64,000 bases of DNA from Lepidonotus clava (lineage: Eukaryota; Annelida; Polychaeta; Phyllodocida; Polynoidae). The DNA is taken from positions 26,638,792-26,702,791 of the forward strand of contig OW387135.1 of NCBI GenBank assembly GCA_936440205.1, read 5' to 3'. The position numbers and the translations under genes are program-made. Below the pieces are notes generated by a model, which ran no database searches, was not told the DNA's origin, and was given only the letters and a program-made list of their open reading frames with translations. Positions 25,119 to 35,165 of this stretch are shown here, one piece after another; position 1 is the first letter of the stretch; the number at the start of each line of letters is the position of its first letter.

Positions 25119-25501
25119 AACACCAGATTTGGAGCAAAAGACAGAAAACTGGTATCTCTGTAGAACTATTCTTATTTAAACCAAAAATAAATTGATACAC
25201 CAAAATTGTATTTGTTTGTAGAGGATCTTGCAATCATCCATGGATCAAAATAAAAGTTAGGAACGGTGGCCTGTTTTTTAAATTATTTTTGATGACATGT
25301 CCCGGGGAATGCTAAGGAAAAGCTAATAAATCTCAAGGCTCTGAAAAACTATTCCCTTAGTGCCATTGCAAGCCTTTGATAAGATTTATTTATTCCCAAG
25401 TATTGCAAAAACTTGCAAAAACTATTTATCTCATAGAAGGTCTTCACCGTCAGTTCTATTTATACTAAAGTATACTAACACTGACCCACCTCAAGGAAGT
25501 T

Positions 25502-25577
25502 ATTTATATAGATGAAAAGTCAATATTTGTATCACAGGAAATTATCATCAGCACTACTGAATCAAGAACAGTTGAAG
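25502..25577 (+). other. Possible 5' non-coding exon of the DUF7869-like gene
   Basis: The sequence ends in AAG followed by GTGAGTG, a near-ideal splice donor, at 25577/25578. A TATTTATATA box-like sequence lies at about 25500. The position, 235 bp upstream of the first coding segment and in the same orientation, fits a leader exon. Its left limit is not determined and it contains no credible long frame. Confidence 0.35.
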
Positions 25578-25812
25578 GTGAGTGCACTTTTCATTCTCTT
25601 AAAGAACTGTTTTCTATATCATTATTGTACTCATGCATTTGAATATATACAAAGAAGTTTCCTCAAATAATTATTCCTGTGATATTGATGAAGAACAATT
25701 TAACCATTTTAGGTTGCCTCTTAATTGTTGGAAAATCTCTAATCAAATTTACAAAGTTATTATGTATTTGTTAAAAGCTTATGGATTTCTTTTGTATTTG
25801 TATCTTGTATAA

Positions 25813-27813
25813 ATGCAAAAGATGGAGAAACAGATGGAGGTCCAGGAAGATGATCCTGATCAGCATCAGTTCTTCAAGGATAGGTGTGGATGTAAGGAAG
25901 ACTGCCTGTCGTACTTCCCTATCGATATCGTCACTGAGCAGCGTTTGGCGATCCAAGAACTCTCAAGAGAAGAGAAAGACCTCATCTTGATTGGGCAACT
26001 CAGAGCTCACAGGTCAGGCCCTAATAATGCTAACCTTGCTTGATGTATCTGTCCATGTACTTTAAAAAGTAATTTGATATACAAGAGGTTTTGCATATAT
26101 ATACAGACACCCTCTCAAGTGCTCCTTCAAGGTGCTTATTTAGTAATTACCTGAATTGTTTTAAAACCTCAGAAATATTGAAGAATATGTAAATTTTTAA
26201 ACTGCTAAAAAAAACACTATTGCTCATTTACTAATATTCACATTTGGCTAGTTTATTCAATTTAGGATGCAAAAAATATGCTTACTATTCAATATGATTT
26301 CCATGTATTTCATGGCTCAAGAAAAAGACCTGGTATCAAATACAAAGAAAAACATACAGAAACTATAGTAAGAGCCAAGCAGGATTACTACTTTGCCGGA
26401 GTCAAGATCTGTAGAGGCATGTTTTGCTTCTTACATGACATAGGCCACTGCAAACTTCAAGCAATCTGTTCTCACATTGATCAAAATCATGACACCATTA
26501 GACCTCGTACACATGGGAGTAAAAAGAAGTTGCCCCACAACACCACAGATTTCTCAGAAATTCAAGCAGTGAGACAATTCATCCAGCATATTGGAAGGGT
26601 CAGAGGTCTTCCACTTCCTGGGAGACTTCCTGGCTTGAGAGAAACTGAAGGGTACTACCTTCCAACAGATGAAACTCGTCGTGATATATTTGCTGAGTAT
26701 GAGAAAGCTGCCACAGATGCACAACGAACACCAGTAAAGTACTCTACCTTCTGCAAATTCTGGCGGCAACTTGCGCCGGAGGTAAGAGCATTAACCCCTG
26801 CCACAGATTTGTGTGATGACTGCAGTAAGCATGCAAAAGGTCTGGTGTACAGTGGGCATTTGCCAGATGAAGAAAAAGCACAACGGCTTCAGAAATATAC
26901 CTCCCACTTAGAAGCTGTTAAGGCAGAAAGAGAATACTACAATGGTCAGGTGGTTTCTTCAGGAGAAGATCAAAATGTCAGTCACATTTCATTTGACTAT
27001 GCTCAACAGATCCACTACCCGTATAACTGTCAGCAAGTTGGGAGTGCATTCTTCAAAACACCAAGGAAATGTGCAATTTTTGGTGTATGTGAAGAGGCAC
27101 CAGAGGACAAGCAAGTTAACTACATGATCGATGAGGCATCCATGACTGGGAAAGGAGCAAATGCAGTGATAAGCATGGTACACCATTACCTTTCTGAGCA
27201 TTGGCACCCTACACCAGCATTGCTCTTGCATGCTGACAACTGTGTTGGCCAAAACAAGAACAATGCCATGATACAGTACCTGATGTGGCACCTGCTGACA
27301 AGCGAGACTGAGAAAATCGAAATCAGTTTCATGATCAGTGGCCATACAAAATTTGCCCCTGATCGCCACTTTGGTCTCTTGAAAAAGAAGTACAAGAAAA
27401 GTGTGGTCGACACCATGGATGACATCTGCAGAATGGTACGTGCTTCATCACCCGAACACAACCTAGCACAGCTAATCTGCAACCAAGCAACAGACGAGGT
27501 GTACGTCCACTGGCGCGCTTGGAATGATTTCCTGAAGCGGTACTTCACCCACATTCCATACATTACAAAGTATCACCATTTCCGTATGGACAAAGCAAAT
27601 CCTGGTATTGTGCGATGTTCATCCACACCAGATGGGGAGGAAGACATGATTGACATCATGAAAAAACCCACCATCAACTCATCAGTGAGACCAAAAGAGA
27701 TTCATCCAGAAGGGCTCTCACTAGCCCGGCAGAAGTATCTACATGAACAAGTAAAAGATCTATGTTCTACCAAGTTGGCAGCATCAATCACTTGCCCTAA
27801 ACCAGGAAGTTAG
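25813..27813 (+). CDS. DUF7869-like protein, probable DDE/RNase H-fold transposase relative (two coding exons)
   Basis: I propose exons 25813-26012 and 26322-27813. The donor (CACAG|GTCAGG) has phase 2, and the acceptor ending GGCTCAAG at 26321 restores phase, giving 563 residues without a stop. An acceptor at 26265 is also present, but its phase does not fit this donor. Exon 1 has a Cys cluster (CGCKEDC) and the family-like stretch REEKDLILIGQL. Numbering the long frame from Met 26278, it has CxxC at 179-182, SFDYAQQ with Asp240, ADNCVGQNKNN with Asp320 and GHTKFAPDRHFG with Asp362. This Asp...Asp...Asp order, with the polar DNCxGQNKN block and the GHT block, is what DDE-type integrase folds show and matches the uncharacterised animal DUF7869 family as I recall it. 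Transposase activity is inferred. No TIRs for the gene were found, so it may be mobile, stranded or domesticated. The frame is intact. Confidence 0.75.
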
Positions 27814-28308
27814 GCTAACTCAAGCAAGTAAAAGGAACACATGAAGAGATTTGATGAGAAATGTGAATATGATGCCTAGACTTATTTCTAATCAAATTCT
27901 AATTCCAAGAAGCATTCATAAGGGTGCATGGCTATATATAACATGGAATATTACATATATTCTATGTCAAATCATATTCATCTGATAGCATCTGTGTACA
28001 AAGATTTTGGGTGGACAGGTATGGCTAGAAGGGGAGTGAGAGGAGGCCATATTACACAAGATTTAAGTCTGTGACTCTGTTATAATTTTCCCAGTATTCA
28101 AACCATTCTAACGTACAAGCGTTGTTATGATACATAGAATAAGGCTGGGTCAATGCTACTGTATGTTTCAGCATGGACATGCCTCCCATGGTCAGTCAAG
28201 AAGTGTCATAGAAGGATAATTATACTTCCTATAATCTGCTGAATATGGCATGGTCACTATTAACAGTTGTAATGCACTTGGTTTGGCAAGACAAGCAGAC
28301 TACAGGAT

Positions 28309-28612
28309 GAAGCACAAAAATTGCCTCCCATAGTCTCTTTTGACATGGCAGGGCCAACGTAATTACATGTTCAAGCACAAAAATGTCTCCCATGGTCTGG
28401 GCCAACGCTACTCAATACTCAAGCTCAAAAGTGCCTCCCATAGTCTCTGGACATGGCAGGGCCAACATAATTACAGGTTCAAGCACAAAAATGTCTCCCA
28501 TGGTCTCTTTTGACATGGCTGGGCCAACACTACTCAATACTCAAGCTCCAAAATGCCTCCCATAGTCTCTGGACATGGCAGAGCCACCTCACTTTAGGCT
28601 CAAGGACAGGGT
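28309..28612. repeat. Minisatellite with about 60-bp units in alternating pairs
   Basis: About five units begin AAGCACAAAAATGTCTCCCA or AAGCTCAAAAGTGCCTCCCA and contain GACATGGCAGGGCCAAC. Type A (ACAAAAA, CCATGGTCT) and type B (TCAAAA, CCATAGTCT) alternate, so the array has a higher-order period of about 120 bp. It lies in the 3' flank of the DUF7869-like gene. Confidence 0.8.
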
Positions 28613-29350
28613 TTTCCTACATCTAATCTGTTGACAAGGTTGGCCTAACACTATTTCAAGTACAACAATTTTTCATGCAAATATATTGATCTAACTTATC
28701 ACACTCCTTCTCATAAGCAGAAATTTGATATTTTTCCATGAAATGTTTTATAATTATAAGCCTCCCCTAGTAGTTGTCTTCGCATTACAAATCATTATTC
28801 AGCAAGATATGTGTAAAATGATTATCTGACTAATTGGATTTTTACTCCCTCTAATTCATTTATTTTTCTTTGCAGAAGAAAGAGAATAGATCGAGAAGTG
28901 GACTGTTGAACAAAAAGAGACGTATCAATTTTCTTTTTTTATTTTAAGTACTAAAAAGTTTTCACTAATTATGAGTAACTAACATAGCCTTTGATAGACT
29001 TAATTGTTTTCAGGAGTAGCAATCAGTAAATGCCACCCTGTGATTTTGGTTATTGAAATTCATTAAGGATATTTGAAATTAACTAGGGTTTTATGATAAA
29101 GCTCAAATGATTGGCAATAAATTGATTGGAAATTTGTTTAAACAAATTTGCAACTAGTGCTCCTCTTAAAGCTAGCAAGCCTTATTTTGTAAATATCACT
29201 AGTGGAACATATCCACAGAATATCTCATTAAGCACAGCTGCAAGCACATCTTCACTAAATAGAATTGATCTTTTAAAGAAATTAAATGATACTATTCTGT
29301 AGTCTATTTCTCTACTTATTTGGTTGTGACTGTACAACACTGTCTTTTAG

Positions 29351-31797
29351 ATGACCCTCATCTTCGGTGACTCTTGTGTGCGGAACTTAAGAATTCCTGG
29401 AGTAGCAGTGGAATCTGTGGGGGGACTTATTGCCTCTGACCAAAAGATTCCACAAAAGCAGTCCTCAGTCATATTTCTGGCCATGGGAGGAAATGACCTC
29501 AGCGCTGGCCGTCGCCCAAATGAGGTAGCAAGGGACATCAAATCAATTGCAGTAAAGGTAACAGTAACATATGAGTTTTATTAATAGACCACATATATGT
29601 ACATATAGCAGTCTATGGTTAATAAAGCAATATTGATATTGAAGCATGGCTTGTACTTTTTAATTGTTCAAGAATCTCAAAGCAGCATTTATGCAATGAA
29701 ATTTTGCATTGAAAGTTTGACTAATTATAGATTTATGACATTATTTAATTCAACTATGATCAGTCCAGGTTAAAATATTGGAACTGTATACTGTGATATC
29801 ACTAATTCCTGTATCTTAATATTTCTTTATCATATAGCTCACCAAAGCAGGAAAAACTGCAGTGCTGTGCAGTATTTGCCCTAGGGGGGACGTTCCTCTA
29901 AAACTGATAAAGGAGACTAACAAGTAAGTGTTTCAATTTTCCAAGGTGGATCTATTTGCTAATTAAATAGAGCAGTCAAATAAGCCTATGGTCAGTCACT
30001 ACCCAGAACAAAAAGCAGTGGGGATACAGTGTATACTTCTTGCAAAATAAGTGTCAGCTTGTAGTAATATTTCAGTGGTAATTCAGTGTATTTCAGTAGC
30101 TGATTTAAATATGTTGGACATACTGAATAGGGAAGTATCCACTGCCATTTGTTCTTGGTATCTTAGGACACTGATCCAAGTAAAAACAATTCTCCAATAA
30201 TTGAATTTTACAAGAAAAACATTTCACTTTAAAATCAACAACCTGTTTGTGGTTGAGCAATAACTGCAGGATCATGCACAACAAATTAAATATTACTCTA
30301 TATATTAATCAAATGCTATAAAGTATCTGGATGAAAATCAACAGTATCAAATATACTGTTTTAAACAAATTGTTTTCTGATTGAGATGACTAAGGTCTAG
30401 CAATACTGACGTTGTGATCACTTTTCCACAATGTATTTCTTGAATTTCAGATGTCTGAAGGACCTTGGCATGCCATTTCTCAACACACTTAAGGCATATA
30501 TGTCAGATGGTGTGATACGTCTGAGCCGCTTCTCAAAACCAGACAGGATCCACCCTAATGCATCTGGAGTGCATGCAATCTCTAGTACCATTTCTGGTTA
30601 CCTTCGGCACAAAGTAAGTTTTTAAAATTGTATTCGCAGAATCATTGCATGTTAAGACACATCTGTCAATGTAATAGATTGGAAATAGATCAATCCTACT
30701 TTATAGCTTTGTTTGTATTATTCCATGATAAAATGCTTTTCCTACATAATAGCATAAAGCATCTCTTGCAAAGATAATTCATTAACAATGGTCAAATATT
30801 CTTATTTCTACCAGAACCAGTTGGCGATACAGCAGCCACAAGGACCCAGGGCAGCACGAGGACCTAGGGCAGCACCAGCCCCCGGGGCAGCGCCAGCCCC
30901 CGGGGCAGCGCCAGCCCCCGGGGCAGCGCCAGCCCCCGGGGCAGCGCCAGCCCCCGGGGCAGCGCCAGCCCCCGGGGCAGCGCCAGCCCCCGGGGCAGCG
31001 CCAGCACGAGGGCCCAGGACTTTCCGGTTGCCTTCACCACAAAGTAAGTTTTTTTTTAATGAATATGGTGTTCACAACATGATTGCATGTTAAGGTACAT
31101 CTGTTATTGCAATACAATAGAAATAGATCAGTCCTACTATATAGCTTTGTTTTCATGATTCCATTGTGAAATGATTTTCCTATATTATACCATAAATCAC
31201 CTTTTGCAAATGCAGTTCATTAACAATAGCCAAATATTTTTCTTTCTACCAGAACCAGCTGAGGATACAGCAGAGGGCCCAGGGCAGCATGAGGACCCGC
31301 AACAGCCCAAGGACCCGGGTCAGCCCCAGGACCCGGGGCAGCATGAGTGCCCAGGGCAGCATGAGGGCCCAGGGCAGCACGAGGACCCGGGGCAGCATGA
31401 GGGCTCAGGGCAGCACGAAGGCCAGGAGCATCACCAGGACCCGGGGCATCACCAGGACCCGGGGCATCAGACAGGCCCGGGGCAGCACGAGGGCCCGGGG
31501 CAGCATGAGGGCCCGGGGCAGCATGAGGGCCCGGGGCAGCATGAGGGCCCGGGGCAGCACGAGGGCCCGGGGCAGCGCCATCAACAGCAACCACGTCAGC
31601 ACCAGCACAACCGCCTGGACCAGCACAACCGCCTGGACCAGTACCAGGGCCAGCGCCAGCGCCCGGGGGAGCGCCAGCACCCGGGCCAGCGCCAGTGCCC
31701 GGGGGAGCGCCAGCGCCAGCGCCCGGGGGAGCGCCCGGGGGAGCGCCAGCGCCAGCGCCCGGGGGAGCGCCAGCGCCAGCGCCCGGGGGAGCGCTAG
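29351..31797 (+). CDS. Compact SGNH/GDSL-type hydrolase with repetitive C-terminal tail (five exons)
   Basis: Exons are 29351-29557, 29838-29923, 30451-30613, 30815-31043 and 31253-31797, all with GT-AG boundaries and matching phases, giving 409 residues. Residues 1-152 form a minimal SGNH domain: GDS with nucleophile Ser8, a Gly at 24/25, GGND at 46-49 with Asn48, and DRIHPN with Asp129 and His132 as the D-x-x-H pair. The family hydrolyses esters or acetyl groups, and no substrate can be told here. There is no obvious signal peptide, although the first codon directly follows an acceptor (TGTCTTTTAG|ATG), so an upstream exon may exist. The tail is AAPAPG hexapeptides (exon 4), then GPGQHE and PGERQR hexapeptides (exon 5). 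The gene lies 1.5 kb downstream of the DUF7869-like gene in the same orientation. The domain call is strong; exact splicing is inferred. Confidence 0.7.
30593..31290 (+). repeat. Tandem duplication of an intron with its flanking exon edges
   Basis: 30593-30860 (end of exon 3, intron, start of exon 4) and 31023-31290 (end of exon 4, intron, start of exon 5) are clearly homologous, offset by about 430 bp. Both donors read CACAAA|GTAAGTTTTT or close to it, both acceptors TTTCTACCAG|AACCAG, and the introns align along their length. Exons 4 and 5 are therefore paralogous copies, and the end of exon 4 derives from the SGNH-terminal exon. Confidence 0.85.
30839..31013 (+). repeat. 18-bp coding minisatellite (AAPAPG)
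   Basis: Roughly ten 18-bp units of GCAGCGCCAGCCCCCGGG, the central seven nearly identical, lie inside exon 4 and encode AAPAPG hexapeptides. The homogeneity points to recent unit turnover. The same type of unit expands further in exon 5. Confidence 0.9.
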
Positions 31798-32155
31798 CGC
31801 CCGGGGGAGCGCCAGCGCCCGGGGGAGCGCCAGCGCCCGGAGGAGCGCCAGCGCCCGGGGGAGCGCCAGCGCCCGGGGGAGCGCCAGCGCCCGGGGGAGC
31901 GCCAGCGCCCGGGGCAGCGCCAGCGCCCGGGGCAGCGCCAGCGCCCGGGCCAGCGCCAGCGCCCGGGCCAGCGCCAGCGCCCGGGCCAGCGCCAGCGCCC
32001 GGAGCAGCGCCAGCGAGCAGGACAGCGCCAGCGACCGGGACAGCGCCAGCGCCAGCACCAGCAACCGGTACAGCGCCAGTGCCAGCAACCGGGGCAGCAC
32101 CAACGACTGGGGCAGTACCAGCTTCAGCAGTATCATGTTCTGCGACAGATTATGA
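31253..32155 (+). CDS. Alternative last coding segment of the SGNH gene in a second frame
   Basis: If exon 3 (phase 0 end, 30613) is joined directly to the acceptor at 31252, exon 5 is read as NQLRIQQ followed by RGSMRA and RGSASA-type repeats without a stop until 32155, giving a protein of 452 residues. Exon 4 begins with the closely related NQLAIQQ in the same phase, so this may be the ancestral frame. Including exon 4, which ends in phase 1, shifts exon 5 to the GPGQHE/PGERQR frame, which stops at 31797. Both routes are inferred from phase and homology, and transcripts are needed to choose. Confidence 0.45.
   Translation, partial: NQLRIQQRAQGSMRTRNSPRTRVSPRTRGSMSAQGSMRAQGSTRTRGSMRAQGSTKARSITRTRGITRTRGIRQARGSTRARGSMRARGSMRARGSMRARGSTRARGSAINSNHVSTSTTAWTSTTAWTSTRASASARGSASTRASASARGSASASARGSARGSASASARGSASASARGSASARGSASARGSASARRSASARGSASARGSASARGSASARGSASARGSASARASASARASASARASASARSSASEQDSASDRDSASASTSNRYSASASNRGSTNDWGSTSFSSIMFCDRL
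31262..32120 (+). repeat. Long 18-bp repeat array, two subtypes
   Basis: Left part (about 31270-31580): units like GGGCAGCATGAGGGCCCG. Right part (about 31640-32100): units like GAGCGCCAGCGCCCGGGG, grading into GCAGCGCCAGCGCCCGGG. The period is 18 bp throughout, with occasional 12-bp steps. Since 18 is a multiple of three and stop codons are absent from the consensus, three forward frames and one reverse frame stay open over much of the array. Confidence 0.9.
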
Positions 32156-32432
32156 GCTTCAATAAGACTAAAACACCCATGAACTTTTTTTTCCTTTAAT
32201 CTTTTTTCTTCAATCGTTGAAAGAAATGTTATTTTCTAATCACTAATCACAATCTCCTAGTAGGAATCACAGATGATTTTTTCAAAAAGAATTTAGGCCT
32301 TATCTGATAAAATTTATTGTTAGAATACACCAAGAGAACACGAAATAGCCTATGATTAAAGAAAGATTGATATTTTGAGAATACTTTATCAATTGTTTTA
32401 AGTCAAAAAAATTGACAGGGTACAAAAATCTC

Positions 32433-32760
32433 CTTGCGCACTTTCCCCATGAGGTTAAGAAACATGGAAAGCATGTAGCAGGGTAGGTCATTGTAAGAGC
32501 TTCAATTTGGTACCAAATATGTATGGGTTTACGGCTCATAAATGCCTTTAAAAAACAAATAATGGGTAAAAAAAAATAGAACATTTTCACCAAAATGTAG
32601 TATTTTATGCCGTTTTTCCCTATTTTACTACCCTTTGCACTCTTTCCCCATACAAGATGTATAAATGTCAGTCATGTAGCTGGACAGTTCATAATCAGAG
32701 CTTCATTTTGATACCAAAGATGTTCATATTTGTGTCTTACAAATACCTTAAAATTTAAGA
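32433..32760. repeat. Diverged tandem duplication, about 200-bp unit
   Basis: The sequence from TTGCGCACTTTCCCCAT (32433) recurs in diverged form from TTTGCACTCTTTCCCCAT (about 32634). Shared blocks include GAGCTTCA, GATACCAAA/GGTACCAAA and AAATACCTT/AAATGCCTTT. No gene was seen. Confidence 0.65.
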
Positions 32761-32944
32761 TTTAGTTTTTTCCTAAACCCTTGTACTTTGCTGTGCTAAC
32801 CAGCTATAATTCTGGTCTGCCATAATAAATCTGTCAATGCATAACCTTGCCAAGTTCACTGTTATCAGAGTAATGACCCTTTTTTTCAAATTGATCTGAG
32901 CAAGTTATCTCAATAATAGAGAAACATAACAATAAAAGAATTAA

Positions 32945-35165
32945 TGTAACTACCTGATTATTTGTCAGAATTCAATAATGACTTACTTTTGTATTTTACT
33001 CATCTGGAATGTTTTTTTCAAATCTATTGCCATGGTAACCAAGGCTTTTCGGGGGTAAACAAGCTCGATTTTGTGAAATTCAGAATTCTGTTGCCATAGC
33101 AACACAAATCAAACAGTTTGATTGGCTCAAATTCATCCCCTATTTGATTGTAAATTTAGTTGGCTTTCATGTGATATGCCATTTGCCAAGCCTATTATGA
33201 AAGAAGTCTTTAAATTCTGACTTAATGGAATCCTAGTCTGTGCCCATCAGTCTCTGAATTGGCAATGTTTACGAATCTCACCAAAGAGATGTTGTAAGGC
33301 TGATAAACGAAAAACATAAACTGGTGTAATTGCCTCAATTTACCTCAGAACTCAATAATTTTTGGAATTCTGAGAGAACAGAAGATGTCCTTCCAAATCC
33401 TATTCATGTGGAATGTCTTTTTCATTCTGTTGCCAATGTAACCAAGGCTTATCGATGGGTAAGAAGCTCAATTTTGTGGATTTCGGAACTTCGTTGCCAT
33501 AGCAACCCAAATCAGACAGTTTGATTGGCTCTAATTCATCCCCTATTTGATTGTAAATTTAGTTGGCTTTCATGTGATATGCCATTTGCCAAGCCTATTA
33601 TGAAAGAAGTCTTTAAATTCTGACTTGATGGAATCCTAGTCCGTGCCCACGAGTCTCTGAATTGGCAATGTTTACAAATCTCACCAAAGAGATGTTGTTA
33701 GGCTGATAAATGAAAAACATACCAACACTAAAGCTGGTGTAACTGCCTCAATTTACCTCAGAACTCAATATTTTTTGGAATTCTGAGAGAGGAGATGATG
33801 TCCTTCCAAATCCTATTCATGTGGAATGTCTTTTTCCTTCTGCTGCCATGGTAACCAAGGCTTATCGATGGGTAAGAAGCTCAATTTTGTGGATTTCGGA
33901 ACTTCGTTGCCATAGCAACCCAAATCAGACAGTTTGATTGGCTCTAATTCATCCCCTATTTGATTGTAAATTTAGTTTGCTTTCATGTGATATGCCATTT
34001 GCCAAGCCTATTATGAAAGAAGTCTTTAAATTCTGACTTGATGTAATCCTAGTCCGTGCCCACTAGTCTCTGAATTGGCAATGTTTACAAATCTCACCAA
34101 AGAGATGTTGTTAGGCTGATAAACGAAAAACATACCAACACTAAAGCTGGTGTAACTGCCTCAATTTACCTCAGAACTCAATAATTTTTGGAATTCTGAG
34201 AGAGGAGATGATGTCCTTCCAAATCCTATTCATGTGGAATGTCTTTTCCCTTCTGTTGCCATGGTAACCAAGGCTTATCGATGGGTAAGAAGCTCAATTT
34301 TGTGGATTTCGGAACTTCGTTGCCATAGCAACCCAAATCAGACAGTTTGATTGGCTCTAATTCATCCCCTATTTGATTGTAAATTTAGTTAGCTTTCATG
34401 TGATATGCCATTTGCCAAGCCTATTATGAAAGAAGTCTTTAAATTCTGACTTGATGTAATCCTAGTACTTGCCCACTAGTCTCTGAATTGGCAATGTTTA
34501 CAAATCTCACCAAAGAGATGTTGTTAGGCTGATAAACGAAAAACATACCAACACTAAAGCTGGTGTAACTGCCTCAATTTACCTCAGAACTCAATAATTT
34601 TTGGAATTCTGAGAGAGGAGATGATGTCCTTCCAAATCCTATTCATGTGGAATGTCTTTTCCCTTCTGTTGCCATGGTAACCAAGGCTTATCGATGGTAA
34701 ACAAGCTCAATTTTGTGGATTTCGGCATTCCGTTGCCATAGCAACCCAAATCAGACAGTTTGATTGGCTCTAATTCATCCCCTATTTGATTGTAAATTTA
34801 GTTAGCTTTCATGTGATATGCTATTTGCCAAGCCTATTATGAAAGAAGTCTTTAAATTCTGACTTGATGTAATCCTAGTACTTGCCCACTAGTCTCTGAA
34901 TTGGCAATGTTTACAAATCTCACCAAAGAGATGTTGTTAGGCTGATAAACGAAAAACATACCAACACTAAAGCTGGTGTAACTGCCTCAATTTACCTCAG
35001 AACTCAATAATTTTTGGAATTCTGAGAGAGGAGATGATGTCCTTCCAAATCCTATTCACGTGGAATGTCTTTTCCCTTCTGTTGCCATGGTAACCAAGGC
35101 TTATCGATGGTAAACAAGCTCAATTTTGTGGATTTTGGCATTCCGTTGCCATAGCAACCCAAGAA
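32945..35165. repeat. Satellite-like array, 413-bp monomer with two X-box palindromes
   Basis: A GTTGCCATGGTAAC-type palindrome starts at 33026, 33429, 33842, 34255, 34668 and 35081, giving spacings of 403 and then 413 four times. A second palindrome, GTTGCCATAGCAAC, follows 64 bp later in every monomer (33090, 33493, 33906, 34319, 34732, 35145). Later monomers are nearly identical and the first is more diverged, as expected at an array edge. Both palindromes fit the RFX X-box consensus GTNRCC-N-RGYAAC, and an inverted CCAAT (TGATTGG) lies about 17 bp after the second. No transposase or conserved frame is present. Confidence 0.9.

Noticed and set aside
26266-26321. Acceptor at 26265 as the start of the second DUF7869-like exon
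   Set aside because: Its phase does not match the only good donor at 26012. The acceptor at 26321 does match and gives a continuous family-like protein. It could still be used with another, unseen donor.
30839-32120. 18-bp arrays considered as a CRISPR array
   Set aside because: There are no unique spacers of constant length, the setting is eukaryotic with spliced exons, and the array is a coding minisatellite.
31405-32136. 243-codon reverse frame rich in LALPRA repeats
   Set aside because: It is the antisense of the 18-bp coding array. A period divisible by three keeps it open automatically, and the forward exon model explains the region.
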